Below are positions 38,829 to 49,042 of a DNA stretch of 64,000 nt, in pieces. Every line of letters starts with the position of its first letter. Positions within the stretch are counted from its first letter, which is position 1. Origin of the DNA: an uncultured Oceanobacter sp. (GTDB taxonomy: Bacteria; Pseudomonadota; Gammaproteobacteria; Pseudomonadales; Oceanobacteraceae). The stretch spans positions 1-64,000 of the forward strand of contig CAJXTI010000005.1 of NCBI GenBank assembly GCA_913061185.1. The letters are read 5' to 3'. A model generated the notes under the pieces. It saw nothing but the letters and a program-made list of their open reading frames with translations. It did no database searches and was not told the DNA's origin. The translations under genes and the position numbers were made by a program.

Positions 38829-39326
38829 ATGACTCGATCGATGACATCTTCTCTCCTGCTGACCACTCTGCTCTGCACCGGTACTGCAGCACATGCCGAT
38901 GAAATGGATACCAGCAAGCTCTATTTGGGCGGCAGTTTTTCCTACAACACCATCGACTCCCCATTTGGTGGTGGCAGTGCCGATGCAACCGGTGTCCAGG
39001 GCTTTGCTGGCTATAAAATGGCAACTCTTGAAGGGGGAATTCATACCAGCGTTGAACTGGGTATCAGCCAGACCGGTGACTTCGACCACACCGATGAAAG
39101 CATCAGTGGCTTGTGGCTCGCTGCCGTCGCCGAAAAAGACCTGCCAGAGATCAGCCCTAACCTGTCACTGCTTGGCCGGGTTGGACTGGATGTGGGTGAC
39201 GACGACGGCATACTGACCGGTGTGGGTGTTGGTTATCGGCTTAACCGCCAACTGCAATTACGTGGGGAATTTGTTAACAAGGATGCGTCCAACCAATACC
39301 TCGCCAGCTTGCTCATCAAACTCTGA
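38829..39326 (+). CDS. small outer-membrane beta-barrel protein
   Basis: A 165-residue protein with a signal peptide (MTRSMTSSLLLTTLLCTGTAAHA) and then alternating strands with Gly-rich turns such as KLYLGGSFSYN, GFAGYKM, LLGRVGLDVG and GVGVGYRLNRQLQLRGEFV, ending in LASLLIKL. This is the pattern of an eight-stranded OmpA-like/OmpW-sized porin-family barrel. The specific family is not identified. A terminator follows. Confidence 0.72.
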   Translation: MTRSMTSSLLLTTLLCTGTAAHADEMDTSKLYLGGSFSYNTIDSPFGGGSADATGVQGFAGYKMATLEGGIHTSVELGISQTGDFDHTDESISGLWLAAVAEKDLPEISPNLSLLGRVGLDVGDDDGILTGVGVGYRLNRQLQLRGEFVNKDASNQYLASLLIKL

Positions 39327-39386
39327 TATTGGCACCGGCATCTGGACACACAGCCGGAATATACAGTCTGAACAGACAATGAGATC

Positions 39387-39422
39387 GCAATAAAAAACCG
39401 GCCATCGCCGGTTTTTTATTGC
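39387..39422. terminator. bidirectional terminator
   Basis: Sixteen-base perfect arms with AATAAAAAACCGGC and its complement; loop CATC. Serves the barrel gene and the DUF1329 gene. Confidence 0.93.
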
Positions 39423-39451
39423 GCTTTTATTAACTGCAACAACAAGCAGAA

Positions 39452-40813
39452 TCAGCGTCGCCCTGAACGACGCAACGCCGAGGTGGTGTAGTCACTGGAC
39501 GAGCGCTCTGCGCCAAAGACGTACGAACCGTCCTCTTCATTATCCAGACCCAACGCCAGGTAACGGCCAGAGGTCAGGTCGTAGAGTACTTCCAGGCCGT
39601 ACCATGGCACCGTAGCATTGTAGTACATCACCTCATGGCCTTCCGCCACACGCCACAGCAATCCACGGCCATCATAATGATCAATAATCGATGCCTGCCA
39701 GGTATCTTCATCTATATAAAACACCCGTTTGGCATAAACATGGCGCATGCCATCTTTCAGGGTCGCTTCTACCTTCCAGACGCGGTGTAATTCGTAACGG
39801 GCAAGATCCTGGTTAATATGGCCAGGCTTGACGATGTCATCGTACTTCAGTGTGTCAGACTTCAGCTTGTAGCTGTTATACGGAATATACATATCCTGCT
39901 TGCCAATCAGCTTCCACTCGTAGCGATCAGGTGCACCATTGTACATATCGAAGTTATCCGAAGTACGCATGCCGTCGGACGCTGTGCCAGGGCTGTCGTA
40001 GGCAATGGTCGGTGCCCGACGAACCTTGCGTGAACCGGCATTGTAGATCCACGCCTTGCGCGGTTCTTTTACCTGATCCAGGGTTTCATGCACCAGTAGC
40101 ACGTTACCGGCCAGACGGGCCGGAGACAGTACATCCTGTTTGAAGTAGAACAACACGTTGTCGTCCTGACCCGGCGTGTAGTCGGTCAGCTTGTCACTGA
40201 AAGTGAACTCTTCCTGAAAACGGACCAGTGTGTAGTCACCACTCGCCTGGGGTGTTACCTGGCCGATAGTACGTTCGACACTGCCACCGCGATAACGGAC
40301 GATATGGTTCCAAATCACTTCCAGGCCCGTTTTGGGCATGGGAAAGGGAGTACCGTCGACGTAGTTCTCCAGACCATTGCCACCATCAACCAGTTTGGTC
40401 GCCGTCGCATTACTGGCCGTCACATCGTAGATGCTGCGAGGATACGCAGCGGTACGATGGGAGGGATAGACCGGCATACGGTAACTGTCCGGGTATTTTT
40501 CAAACATGGCTTTTTGGCCAGCCGACATTTTGTCGGCATATTGTTTGTAGTTACTGCTATTGATCACAAACAGCGGCTTTTCGTCAGCAAACGGATCAAC
40601 CAGCTTACCACCACTGACGTATCCAGCCGGAGCCTGCGTCAGGCCACCGGTCCAGGCGGGAATATCACCCGACCCGGCCTTGTTGGCACCCATAGGGGTC
40701 AGCTCATTACCCAATTTAGCAGCTTCTGCGGCCGTCACTGCAGCCTCGGCAGACAGCCCGAGCAGCGAAAGCATCAGTGCACTGCCCAGCACACGTATCG
40801 TCGATTTGATCAT
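39452..40813 (-). CDS. DUF1329 outer-membrane lipoprotein-sorting-like protein
   Basis: A 453-residue exported protein. The start is the ATG at 40813, after AGGAACACAGA, giving a signal peptide (MIKSTIRVLGSALMLSLLGLSAEA). The body has the DUF1329 features AWTGGL, PMPKTGLEVIWNHIVRYRG, and a late WQASIIDHYDGRGLLWRVAEGH. The fold of this family is thought to resemble LolA/LolB lipid-binding half barrels. It follows the DUF1302 gene by 33 bp and the lipase gene lies before that, so the three are one operon. It may carry lipid or hydrophobic product in the periplasm (inference). Confidence 0.88.
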   Translation of the reverse strand: MIKSTIRVLGSALMLSLLGLSAEAAVTAAEAAKLGNELTPMGANKAGSGDIPAWTGGLTQAPAGYVSGGKLVDPFADEKPLFVINSSNYKQYADKMSAGQKAMFEKYPDSYRMPVYPSHRTAAYPRSIYDVTASNATATKLVDGGNGLENYVDGTPFPMPKTGLEVIWNHIVRYRGGSVERTIGQVTPQASGDYTLVRFQEEFTFSDKLTDYTPGQDDNVLFYFKQDVLSPARLAGNVLLVHETLDQVKEPRKAWIYNAGSRKVRRAPTIAYDSPGTASDGMRTSDNFDMYNGAPDRYEWKLIGKQDMYIPYNSYKLKSDTLKYDDIVKPGHINQDLARYELHRVWKVEATLKDGMRHVYAKRVFYIDEDTWQASIIDHYDGRGLLWRVAEGHEVMYYNATVPWYGLEVLYDLTSGRYLALGLDNEEDGSYVFGAERSSSDYTTSALRRSGRR

Positions 40814-40846
40814 TCTGTGTTCCTCGCTTGTTCCACTGTCTGCCAA

Positions 40847-42751
40847 TTAAAATGAATAGGATGCAGACAGACTGATGTTGTCGCGGTCTTTAATCTGGTT
40901 GTAATCACCGCCGGTGTAATTGGTATAGCTCACATCGACCGATGTCTTGTTCAGATACACAAAGCGCATGGCCAAACCGGTGGTCAGGCGGTTATCAATA
41001 AACTGGGCACCGGGTTCTGGGCCATTACCCTTGTCATAGGCAAGCGACACAATCGGGGTGATGTTGACCCCTGCCAGCGCATTGTTGTAGTCGAATGACA
41101 TGCGCAAACGCACACCGCCAGAAAGCCGGGTAACGTAGCCGTCATCGGTACAATTGGCAGCATGCACGTTTTTACCACTATTTGCTTCATTAGTGCCCGG
41201 TACGGTGTCGGCGGTACAGAAGTTGGTATCCCCTGCAGCGCTATAAACGCCATCGTTGTTACCAATACCGTAAGCGCCCGAGCGACCGTAACGAGCATCG
41301 TCCGTATCTGGCAGATCCGGGATAAAGCTCACACCCAGTTCACCCACCAAAGCGGCACGGTCTGAACCAAGGATACGATCAAAGAACGCAATATAGGTAG
41401 TTTGTGCCTGCCACATATCGAACTGATCGTAGCCAACGGCCAGTTCACCCGATAAATCAGCCGGGTTACCGCCAGCTTCGGCCAGACGCTGCTGATACAT
41501 ACGGCTATAGGGAGCAGCGTTACCGGCCAGCAGCAGCTCAAACGCATTCCACTGCAAGGGCATATCCGGGCGATAACTGATTTCTCCAGATACCGAGGCG
41601 CCGCCTTCTGTTGCCGTCGCAAAACTTAATCCCATCACCTGAATATCTTCAGGATAAGCAATCTGGTAGAGCGGATAATTGCTCTCGTAGGTGGCATTGG
41701 CATTGTAGTAACTGCTGTCAGACTTGTTCACCACCACGCCGTTGATAAACGGCAAACGGCTGTGAATATTCATGTAGTAGGCACCAAATTCCGTGTCACC
41801 CAACGCTTCGGAATACCAACGTAATGCCAGACCATATTGGCCGGAATCTCTGGGTTCATCGTCAGACAATCGTTCCGCCACCGGTGCAACCCGTTCAGAC
41901 AGGGGCTGATTGTCCGCCACTTCCTGATCTCGGGCTGCCAGGATATCCAGCTCACTGGAGCTACCTCCCAAGATCACCGGGCCACAGCCGTCGGCAACAA
42001 AATCGGACGAAGAGAAGAAGGTGCCGCATGGATCAGTCCGGGTCTTTTCCCACTGCAGCTGATAGAAGGCTTCCATCGACAGATCCGGGGTCAGGCCGAC
42101 CGAGGTGTACAGCATGTTGACGGGCAACAAACCTTCTTTCAGCTCTGCCCCAGGTTTACGGAACGCCGAGGCATCCACCGGATTAATGCTGTTGATACCG
42201 CCCTGAATAAAAGTGCTTTCACCCCAGCTTAATACCTGACGTCCCAGACGTACCGAGAGCGGTGTCTCGCCAATATCAAAATCACCCCAGACATACGCAT
42301 CCAGCAAGTCATAACCACGACCCGCAGCATCCTTGGTTTCATTACTGAGTGCCTTGAAATCCGTATCGTCATTCATGATGGCATCGTCATAAAATGCCCG
42401 AACCCGGAAAAAACCGCCGTAATTTTGATAGGTCATTTCCAGATCGGATGTCCATTTTATCACTCGGGTATAGACATCACCCTTGCCGTAGTTCTGTGTG
42501 CCGTCGTCATAATTGTACGAAGAACCCGTCGTATCGTTGCCCGAGGCCGCGCCATTACCAGGCATAATCTGATACGCACCAGGTTCCTGTAGTCGCCAGC
42601 CGATACCGGCACTGACGGTGTTGTCCAGCCGCATATCGATCGCGCCAACAGCAAACTCGGTTGCCTGAACAGAAGTGGCTGCAAGAGCCGAAATGGCCAG
42701 AGCCAGTGGAAGCTTTTTCATCGCGTGCCCGCCTGTATTCTTATTATTCAT
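40847..42751 (-). CDS. DUF1302 outer-membrane protein
   Basis: A 634-residue exported protein with a predicted beta-barrel. The ATG at 42751 has GGGG upstream; a second possible start, MKKLPLALAI at 42721, begins the signal peptide directly. DUF1302 features include FAVGAIDMRLDNTVSAGIGWRL at the mature N-terminus, LDAYVWGDFDIGETPLSVRLGRQVLSWGESTFIQGGINSINPVDASAFRKPGAELKEGL-type strands in the first half, and a terminal SLSASYSF with Phe. It is the middle gene of the lipase-DUF1302-DUF1329 operon; the lipase stop is 10 bp before its start. Probably an uptake or export channel for a hydrophobic compound (inference). Confidence 0.9.
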   Translation of the reverse strand: MNNKNTGGHAMKKLPLALAISALAATSVQATEFAVGAIDMRLDNTVSAGIGWRLQEPGAYQIMPGNGAASGNDTTGSSYNYDDGTQNYGKGDVYTRVIKWTSDLEMTYQNYGGFFRVRAFYDDAIMNDDTDFKALSNETKDAAGRGYDLLDAYVWGDFDIGETPLSVRLGRQVLSWGESTFIQGGINSINPVDASAFRKPGAELKEGLLPVNMLYTSVGLTPDLSMEAFYQLQWEKTRTDPCGTFFSSSDFVADGCGPVILGGSSSELDILAARDQEVADNQPLSERVAPVAERLSDDEPRDSGQYGLALRWYSEALGDTEFGAYYMNIHSRLPFINGVVVNKSDSSYYNANATYESNYPLYQIAYPEDIQVMGLSFATATEGGASVSGEISYRPDMPLQWNAFELLLAGNAAPYSRMYQQRLAEAGGNPADLSGELAVGYDQFDMWQAQTTYIAFFDRILGSDRAALVGELGVSFIPDLPDTDDARYGRSGAYGIGNNDGVYSAAGDTNFCTADTVPGTNEANSGKNVHAANCTDDGYVTRLSGGVRLRMSFDYNNALAGVNITPIVSLAYDKGNGPEPGAQFIDNRLTTGLAMRFVYLNKTSVDVSYTNYTGGDYNQIKDRDNISLSASYSF

Positions 42752-42761
42752 GGTCGCCCCT

Positions 42762-45485
42762 TTACTCTGCCGCTGCTTCAACAATACCAGCGCCACCATC
42801 GACCAGAGTCGGTGCTGCCGGATCGTTAAACAGGCTCACAATGTGGTTGGCGATAACACCAAAGGTCGCAGCCGTTTCCGCAGTCGCATCGCTTGTATCC
42901 GGTACCGCCATCGAGATATGACTGCTCAAATCCGCATTGAGGCGCAAGGCAACCTGCACCGGATGAGTGGCCGACAAATCGGACGAGGTATCCACCAGCG
43001 TCGCACTCAGAACATCAATCAACGGTTCGGTACCCGATAACGGGGCATCATCAACCGTATTCGGAATAACGTGATCACCCACCGCCTCAATCAGGGTATA
43101 AGGCGTACCGGTGGCTGCCAGCTGTTTAACGTAGTTGATCGGGTCAGAGGCATCCACGGTCGCCTGATACACATACATCAGTGACTCATAGTCCGAGCCG
43201 CCCTGAGTGAGGTTAAAGCTGTCGGGATCTGTCAGTCCTGCCACGATTGTCGGGCCATAGGCATCGGAATGTTCAAGCATTTTTGCCAACCCACCACCAG
43301 GAACACCAAAAGCGGCAGCCTGCACCGGATTCAAGGCACTGTTACCTGTGGCATTGGCCGCCAGCGTATTGGCGTTATTGATCGCCACAAATTCGGTACC
43401 GACAATCGCACCCAACGAAATACCGGCAAAATAGATCTTGCTGGCATCAAAATCCGGCGTACTGTTCAACACGCCGTTACCGTCACCATCGATATCCATA
43501 AACGGAATCGACGCATTCAGGTTGAGTAAATCCATCACTGCCTGACGGGTGTTATCGCGCGTGGTCTGGAAGCGCACAAAGTTAATGTAAAGCGAACCGG
43601 AGACATTCGCGGCAGCATCCGTTGCGCTGACCGCTGTTGGTGCTACGCCATTGGCGGTCAGCCCAAAGTGACGCTGACTGTAAGTTTGGGCCGTAACAAT
43701 CTCCGTCACCTTGGCCAGCAACGCGGCCGTGCCCTCGCTCTGCCCCAATGCGTACAAACTGGTTGCACTGTTCTCGCTGTGTTCGCTGCCCTCAACAATC
43801 GCCAGGGCCGGTACTGCCGCAAATTCGGCCCCCAGCATGGCGGACAGATCCACCGTATCGGTTGGCATCACCCCGTGTAGCGGCAGGTCAATGGCGACCG
43901 TGGCATAACAGTTCTGGGCGAACTGGTCTGCCAGCGGCAAGGTATCCAGGCGCTGGGAGCGTAAACCGTGTTGATAAATCACCACTGGCCAGCCGGTCGC
44001 CGGTTTGACGCAACTGGAAACCGGCTCAACCACCAGTACCGGTGCTGACACGGTGCCCTGGGCTGCGGCAAACGGGAACAAATCGGTGACGTTTTCAGAA
44101 GGTGCCGCATAAGCCGCCGCCGTTGTGGCATCGGCTCCCAGCGCCAACTGAATATTGCTGATCACATCGGCATCAGACACCCACTGTGAAGTAATCACAT
44201 TGGCGGCTGTCAGCTGTTTCAGCAAACAGTCAGAGTCCGTTGCACTCGACGGTGTACAGCCATAACCGGCGGCCGGACTCTCACCACTGTAGGCACCCTC
44301 TGGCGCGCTGTGATAATACGGCAGTTCAATACGGCCACTGCGGAATGTCGACTGCAAACCAGCCGCCAACAAGGCTGAAGGAACTGACGCACTGGTGCTG
44401 AAATCCGTTTTGCGCGGTGCCGGTGTCGGCAAGGTAGCCAACAGGGTATTGCCCTGAATCAGCGCCGTAGCGGTCGCGGTATCACCACTGGCCATCATGG
44501 TGACGGTCGCCATTTGAGTGCTGGCATCGTCGGTGGTGGTGTTGAGATAATTCTGCACCACCGCTGGAATATCCTTGTTGCTCAAGGCACTGTTGACGTT
44601 ACCGGGGGCGGCCATGGCATTCATCACGGCCGTTGAACCGCCGGTGGTAAAGGTGTAGGCAAGCGCAACATGAACATCGCTGCGCTGCAGTACACCGCCG
44701 ACAAAACCTTCCGCCAGTTGCTGCCAGCCTTCTACCGCTGACTTGGCAGATTCAAGAGCGTCCGTATAGGCTTCCAGATCCGGATCAGACAGGTACTTGT
44801 ATTGCGTCGAGGCATCAATCTGATTGCCATTGGCGCCCAGCAGGCTGTCGAGCACCACCACCAGATAACGGGTGCTTTCCAGTAGCGGCTCAGTTGGGCT
44901 GATACGAAGTACGTTGTTACTGAGGTTGCCATCGGTGTAACTCACCACCTCGGCACGAATAGCAGGCATGCTCAGGTATTGAAACGGCGCTGCAGAGTCC
45001 AGAGAACCCAGCTTGGCTCCACCCTCATAGTTCAGTGGCACCAGATAGACGGAGCCAGCGGCAACGTCAGTCGACAACTCACCATCAAAGGCAATATCAA
45101 ACGGCGCCGTAACAGAAAAACCATCCAGATCGTTAATGGCATCGTAGACCGGGTTGTAATCAGGGTTGATATCACCCGTCGCCGACAGCGGAGCGATGTC
45201 TTTGCCCGCAGCATAATACAGAGTGCCATCCACATCGGTGGCATCGACGGCGGAGCCATCGGTATTAGTCGGGTAGGTTTTGAACAGAAAATCGATATTT
45301 AACGGTAATTCTGACGTAGCAGGATTAAACATCGGAGAAACAAAAGTATCCTGATTTTCCCCACTACCGGCGAGCACCGAGGTTTGATCGACTTCACTAT
45401 TGCCATCCACACTGCTGATGTTGCAGCCAACCAAGCCCGCGGTTGCTGCCGCAATGGCCAGACCGAGAAACGTCTTGTTAACCAT
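42762..45485 (-). CDS. VolA/Pla-1 family extracellular lipase, surface lipoprotein
   Basis: A 907-residue lipoprotein starting at the ATG at 45485 (AGGTAGCAAT upstream). The lipobox LVGC is at residues 18-21, so it is lipid-anchored. The C-terminal half is an alpha/beta hydrolase: the strand-turn VVIYQHGLRSQRLD near residue 500, GISLG with the nucleophile Ser near 690, and catalytic-His candidates near the end (EAVGDHVIP). This matches the VolA/Pla-1/cef surface lipases that release fatty acids from phospholipid. It leads the lipase-DUF1302-DUF1329 operon. Host or lipid source unknown. The long open frame upstream of this start lacks features. Confidence 0.9.
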   Translation of the reverse strand: MVNKTFLGLAIAAATAGLVGCNISSVDGNSEVDQTSVLAGSGENQDTFVSPMFNPATSELPLNIDFLFKTYPTNTDGSAVDATDVDGTLYYAAGKDIAPLSATGDINPDYNPVYDAINDLDGFSVTAPFDIAFDGELSTDVAAGSVYLVPLNYEGGAKLGSLDSAAPFQYLSMPAIRAEVVSYTDGNLSNNVLRISPTEPLLESTRYLVVVLDSLLGANGNQIDASTQYKYLSDPDLEAYTDALESAKSAVEGWQQLAEGFVGGVLQRSDVHVALAYTFTTGGSTAVMNAMAAPGNVNSALSNKDIPAVVQNYLNTTTDDASTQMATVTMMASGDTATATALIQGNTLLATLPTPAPRKTDFSTSASVPSALLAAGLQSTFRSGRIELPYYHSAPEGAYSGESPAAGYGCTPSSATDSDCLLKQLTAANVITSQWVSDADVISNIQLALGADATTAAAYAAPSENVTDLFPFAAAQGTVSAPVLVVEPVSSCVKPATGWPVVIYQHGLRSQRLDTLPLADQFAQNCYATVAIDLPLHGVMPTDTVDLSAMLGAEFAAVPALAIVEGSEHSENSATSLYALGQSEGTAALLAKVTEIVTAQTYSQRHFGLTANGVAPTAVSATDAAANVSGSLYINFVRFQTTRDNTRQAVMDLLNLNASIPFMDIDGDGNGVLNSTPDFDASKIYFAGISLGAIVGTEFVAINNANTLAANATGNSALNPVQAAAFGVPGGGLAKMLEHSDAYGPTIVAGLTDPDSFNLTQGGSDYESLMYVYQATVDASDPINYVKQLAATGTPYTLIEAVGDHVIPNTVDDAPLSGTEPLIDVLSATLVDTSSDLSATHPVQVALRLNADLSSHISMAVPDTSDATAETAATFGVIANHIVSLFNDPAAPTLVDGGAGIVEAAAE

Positions 45486-45732
45486 ATTGCTACCTGTCGT
45501 ATTGTTGTTATTAGTACTGTGAATGGATAAGGAGGCATCCATAGCCACAGCTATGAGAGGAATATAGTCTGCCAAAGCGCTCATACTCATCCCTCCAAAG
45601 TATGAATCCACCGAGAATGGCCATTGCTTTTGTTAAGTTCTGTAACAAGCAAATCTACCCGTGTGCACGCCAAACCGCCTCGGCACCAGCTACTACCAAA
45701 AGTCTAGACAACAAACCGGCATTCAGAAAGAA

Positions 45733-45759
45733 ATCAGGCAGGCCTGTGGCCTGCCTGAT
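45733..45759 (-). terminator. terminator-like hairpin after purU
   Basis: Perfect 12-base arms ATCAGGCAGGCC and its complement around TGT. No long T run follows on the minus strand. Confidence 0.6.
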
Positions 45760-45785
45760 AAAGCATGAAGTGAGCAGCGGGGGGG

Positions 45786-46637
45786 TCAGAACACGATGGT
45801 CTTGTTACCATGCAGCAGTACCCGATCTTCCAGATGGCTACGCACGCCGCGCGCCAGCACCATTTTTTCCACGTCCTTGCCCAGCCGTACCATATCGTCC
45901 ACGGTGTCGTTATGGCTGATCCGGATAACATCCTGGTCGATGATAGGACCCGCATCCAATTCCTGGGTCACGTAATGACAGGTGGCACCGATCAACTTCA
46001 CCCCACGATCGGCAGCCTGGTGATAAGGCCGCGCGCCCACAAACGACGGCAAAAAGCTGTGATGAATATTGATTACCTGACCAATATACCGCGCACATAA
46101 CTCTGGCGGCAAAATTTGCATATAGCGCGCCAGTACGATGGTATCGGCCTTGTGTTCTTCCACGATCGCATTCACCCGGCGAAAATGTTCCGCCTTGTTG
46201 TCTTTATCAACCGGCACATGAAAAAACGGGATACCGTGCCACTCTACCAGCGAGCGCAAGGTGTCGTGGTTGGAAATCACACAGGGGATATCACACATAA
46301 GCTCCTGGCTGTGCCAGCGGTGCAACAGATCTACCAGGCAGTGGCTGCCCTTACTCGCCATCAGAATGACTTTTTTCGCGCTGCCGGAGTCATTGATGTG
46401 CCAGTCCATATCGAACTCGGTGGCAATCTCCGCAAAACGACGGCGCAGCTCGTCAATCTCGAAGGGCAGCGACTCCGCCCGAATACAGTGGCGCATAAAG
46501 AACCGGCCGGTGGCCGCATCTGAATAATGGTTGGCCTCGACAATCCAGCCACCCAAGCCGGAAAAAAACTGCCCCACCCGAGCGACGATTCCGACCCGAT
46601 CTGGACAAGAAATCGTCAATCGATACACACGTTCCAT
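45786..46637 (-). CDS. purU: formyltetrahydrofolate deformylase
   Basis: Releases formate from 10-formyl-THF, balancing one-carbon pools. The 283 residues have an N-terminal ACT domain (RLTISCPDRVGIVARVGQFF) and a C-terminal formyltransferase-like domain with INIHHSFLPSF (catalytic Asn-His) and DAGPIIDQDVIR. The start is the ATG at 46637; the open frame upstream is not PurU sequence. It is divergent from the CBS protein gene. Confidence 0.95.
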   Translation of the reverse strand: MERVYRLTISCPDRVGIVARVGQFFSGLGGWIVEANHYSDAATGRFFMRHCIRAESLPFEIDELRRRFAEIATEFDMDWHINDSGSAKKVILMASKGSHCLVDLLHRWHSQELMCDIPCVISNHDTLRSLVEWHGIPFFHVPVDKDNKAEHFRRVNAIVEEHKADTIVLARYMQILPPELCARYIGQVINIHHSFLPSFVGARPYHQAADRGVKLIGATCHYVTQELDAGPIIDQDVIRISHNDTVDDMVRLGKDVEKMVLARGVRSHLEDRVLLHGNKTIVF

Positions 46638-46854
46638 AAGAATTCTGCCTGTTACCACGCTATGCTTAAAAATGTCTTGAACGGTTGTCAGAGCGAAGCG
46701 CACCAACAGCAGTACAAGCTGTTCGTTTGCCGCGCATCGACAGATAATATTTAACGCTGCCGGAAACCGTCTTGGTGAACCCATCATTGAAGGTACGCTG
46801 AGTTTAACCGCTAATCCGCTCATTGTATGTGCCTGGCAACAGACGGAGAGCATC

Positions 46855-47469
46855 ATGGCCATTATCAGTTTTGATATGGGGCAGCGAGTCATCACCCCGG
46901 AGCAACCAACAGCCCGCAAGGTTGAGCGTACCGGAGCCATCAGCCCGGCCAGCGCACTCCACCAGCATACCGGCAGCGAAACAACACCAGCGGGGCATAA
47001 CCCACCCCGCAACCCCGCGATCCACCGCTATCAGCAACAGGCTCGACAACAAGACAACACTCCCCGCCCGGTGCTGTACGTAGCCGAGCTGATGACCGTT
47101 TCGCCCACCACTCTGCCAGCAACAGCCACCCTTGAAGAAGCCTGGTTATGCCTGCGCGAGCACCCCTTTCGCCACTTGCCGGTCGTTACAGAACAACGGA
47201 TTCAAGGGCTGCTCTCCGACCGGGACCTGCTCACTTACTACGCCTCACCCGACCAACATCAATCCACGGCAACACTGATGTCGATCGCCAGCCGTCCGGT
47301 GATGTGTGTCGAAGCTCATACCGACATTCGCCAGGCTGCAGCGCTGCTGTGCGAACAGCATATTGGCTGCTTACCCGTCGTTGAACATGAGCTGATCACC
47401 GGCATTCTGACCCGTAGCGACTGTCTGAGAGCACTCAGTCGTTACCCCGAAATCACCCTCTGGGTCTGA
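46855..47469 (+). CDS. tandem CBS-domain protein
   Basis: A 204-residue protein with two CBS domains in the C-terminal 130 residues: VAELMTVSPTTLPATATLEEAWLCLREHPFRHLPVV and MSIASRPVMCVEAHTDIRQAAALLCEQHIGCLPVV. The first 70 residues are polar, Gln- and Pro-rich and likely disordered. There is no other domain, so it probably senses adenine nucleotides for some partner. The ATG at 46855 has CGGAGAG upstream. Partner unknown. Confidence 0.85.
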   Translation: MAIISFDMGQRVITPEQPTARKVERTGAISPASALHQHTGSETTPAGHNPPRNPAIHRYQQQARQQDNTPRPVLYVAELMTVSPTTLPATATLEEAWLCLREHPFRHLPVVTEQRIQGLLSDRDLLTYYASPDQHQSTATLMSIASRPVMCVEAHTDIRQAAALLCEQHIGCLPVVEHELITGILTRSDCLRALSRYPEITLWV

Positions 47470-47628
47470 CGGTTAATGCTTCGACACTGCACTTTCTGGC
47501 AAATGCAGCCATCAATGACCCGTCCAATAAGCGCACTCAGATTCCTTAACTCCGATGGCTTACATGCTGTTATTGCTGCAGTTTTTTTACCCGCAGCCTA
47601 TAGTGATCAATACGACCGACGGCAGGAA

Positions 47629-48999
47629 ATGACCACATCCATGAACAGCTATGAACTGATTCACCCCAAAACCCATCTGCGCGTACTGTCGCGCTACGAA
47701 ATACAACAGTTACGAGACGTCAGCAGTCAGGCTCACGACCTGGTACGGCGCTGCTGCTACGCGGTATTGAGTGCCGGTAGCCAGAACGACAGCTATGTTG
47801 AAATAGAAGAAGCCTATCAGCCGTTCGATATCCACTTTGAACAAGAAGATCGGGGACTGGTATTACGACTGATCAACCCCCCGGCCAGCGCCTTTGTCGA
47901 CAACGAAATTATTCGCGGTGTACGGGAGCAATTATTTTCTGTACTGCGGGATGTTCTCTACGCCCAGGATTCCATTATCAAAGCCCAGCGCTTTGACTTG
48001 AACAACAGCGAAGACATCACCAACGCCATTTTTCACCTGCTACGTAATGCCGATGTATTACGGGCGGATCAGCTACCCAATCTGGCGGTATGTTGGGGAG
48101 GCCATTCTATTCCACGCAGCGAATACAAATACTGCAAGGAAGTCGGCTATCACCTCGGTCTGCGCGGGTTGGATATCGGTACCGGCTGTGGCCCCGGCGC
48201 GATGAAAGGTCCCATGAAAGGGGCCACCATCGGCCACGCCAAGCAACACAACCGCAACGGCCGTTATATTGGCATTACCGAACCCGGCATTATCGCCGCC
48301 GAATCTCCTAACCCGTTCGTTAACGAGCTGGTGATCATGCCCGATATTGAAAAACGCCTAGAGGCCTTCGTGCGGTTGGGGCACGGGATTGTGATCTTTC
48401 CTGGCGGACCAGGAACAGCAGAAGAACTGCTCTATTTATTGGGAATTCTCGCTCACCCGGACAATCAGTCGATGCCTTTCCCACTCATCATCACAGGCCC
48501 CAAAGACACCGAACCCTATCTCAATAACATTCATGAATTTATTGGTTCCACACTGGGAGAGCGAGCACAAGCCAGATACCAACTCATCATCGATGAAGCC
48601 GAAGCGGTTGCCGCAGTGATGAAGCAAGGCACTGAACAGGTTCGGGAATATCGGACACAACAGAAGGATGCTTATTTTTATAACTGGAATATGAGAATCG
48701 AACCCGATTTCCAGCATCCGTTCGACCCAACCCATGAAGCCATGGCAGCACTGGAACTCTCCACAGAATTACCCGAGCACCAATTGGCCTGCAATCTGCG
48801 CAAGGCTTTTTCAGGCATTGTTGCAGGCAATGTGAAACCCGATGGACGAGAGCGAGTTGATAAGTACGGCCCCTATCAACTCAAGGGAGAAAGAAAGCTC
48901 ATGCAGCAGCTGGATCAGCTATTAACCAGCATGGTGGCCAAAGGGCGGATGAAGCTGTCTGGAGAATATGTGCCCTGTTATCAGATTCAGGATCTATAA
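47629..48999 (+). CDS. ppnN: pyrimidine/purine nucleotide 5'-monophosphate nucleosidase (LOG family, PpnN-like)
   Basis: Splits nucleotides into base and ribose 5-phosphate and, in E. coli, is stimulated by (p)ppGpp. About 456 residues; the LOG-type motif IVIFPGGPGTAEELLYLLG lies in the middle, the FDLNNSEDITNAIFHLLRNADVL segment before it, and a long C-terminal domain as in YgdH. I place the start at the ATG at 47629, directly after AGGAA; the ATG four codons later (47641) is also possible. The long open frame upstream lacks family sequence. Confidence 0.88.
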   Translation: MTTSMNSYELIHPKTHLRVLSRYEIQQLRDVSSQAHDLVRRCCYAVLSAGSQNDSYVEIEEAYQPFDIHFEQEDRGLVLRLINPPASAFVDNEIIRGVREQLFSVLRDVLYAQDSIIKAQRFDLNNSEDITNAIFHLLRNADVLRADQLPNLAVCWGGHSIPRSEYKYCKEVGYHLGLRGLDIGTGCGPGAMKGPMKGATIGHAKQHNRNGRYIGITEPGIIAAESPNPFVNELVIMPDIEKRLEAFVRLGHGIVIFPGGPGTAEELLYLLGILAHPDNQSMPFPLIITGPKDTEPYLNNIHEFIGSTLGERAQARYQLIIDEAEAVAAVMKQGTEQVREYRTQQKDAYFYNWNMRIEPDFQHPFDPTHEAMAALELSTELPEHQLACNLRKAFSGIVAGNVKPDGRERVDKYGPYQLKGERKLMQQLDQLLTSMVAKGRMKLSGEYVPCYQIQDL

Positions 49000-49042
49000 G
49001 CGAGCAAGAAGGGTCTCTCTCCATGAGACCCAATCTAATCAA

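Noticed and set aside
45486..45611. Longer start for the lipase gene
   Set aside because: The extra 42 codons would put the lipobox far from the N-terminus, whereas the ATG at 45485 gives a normal lipoprotein signal.
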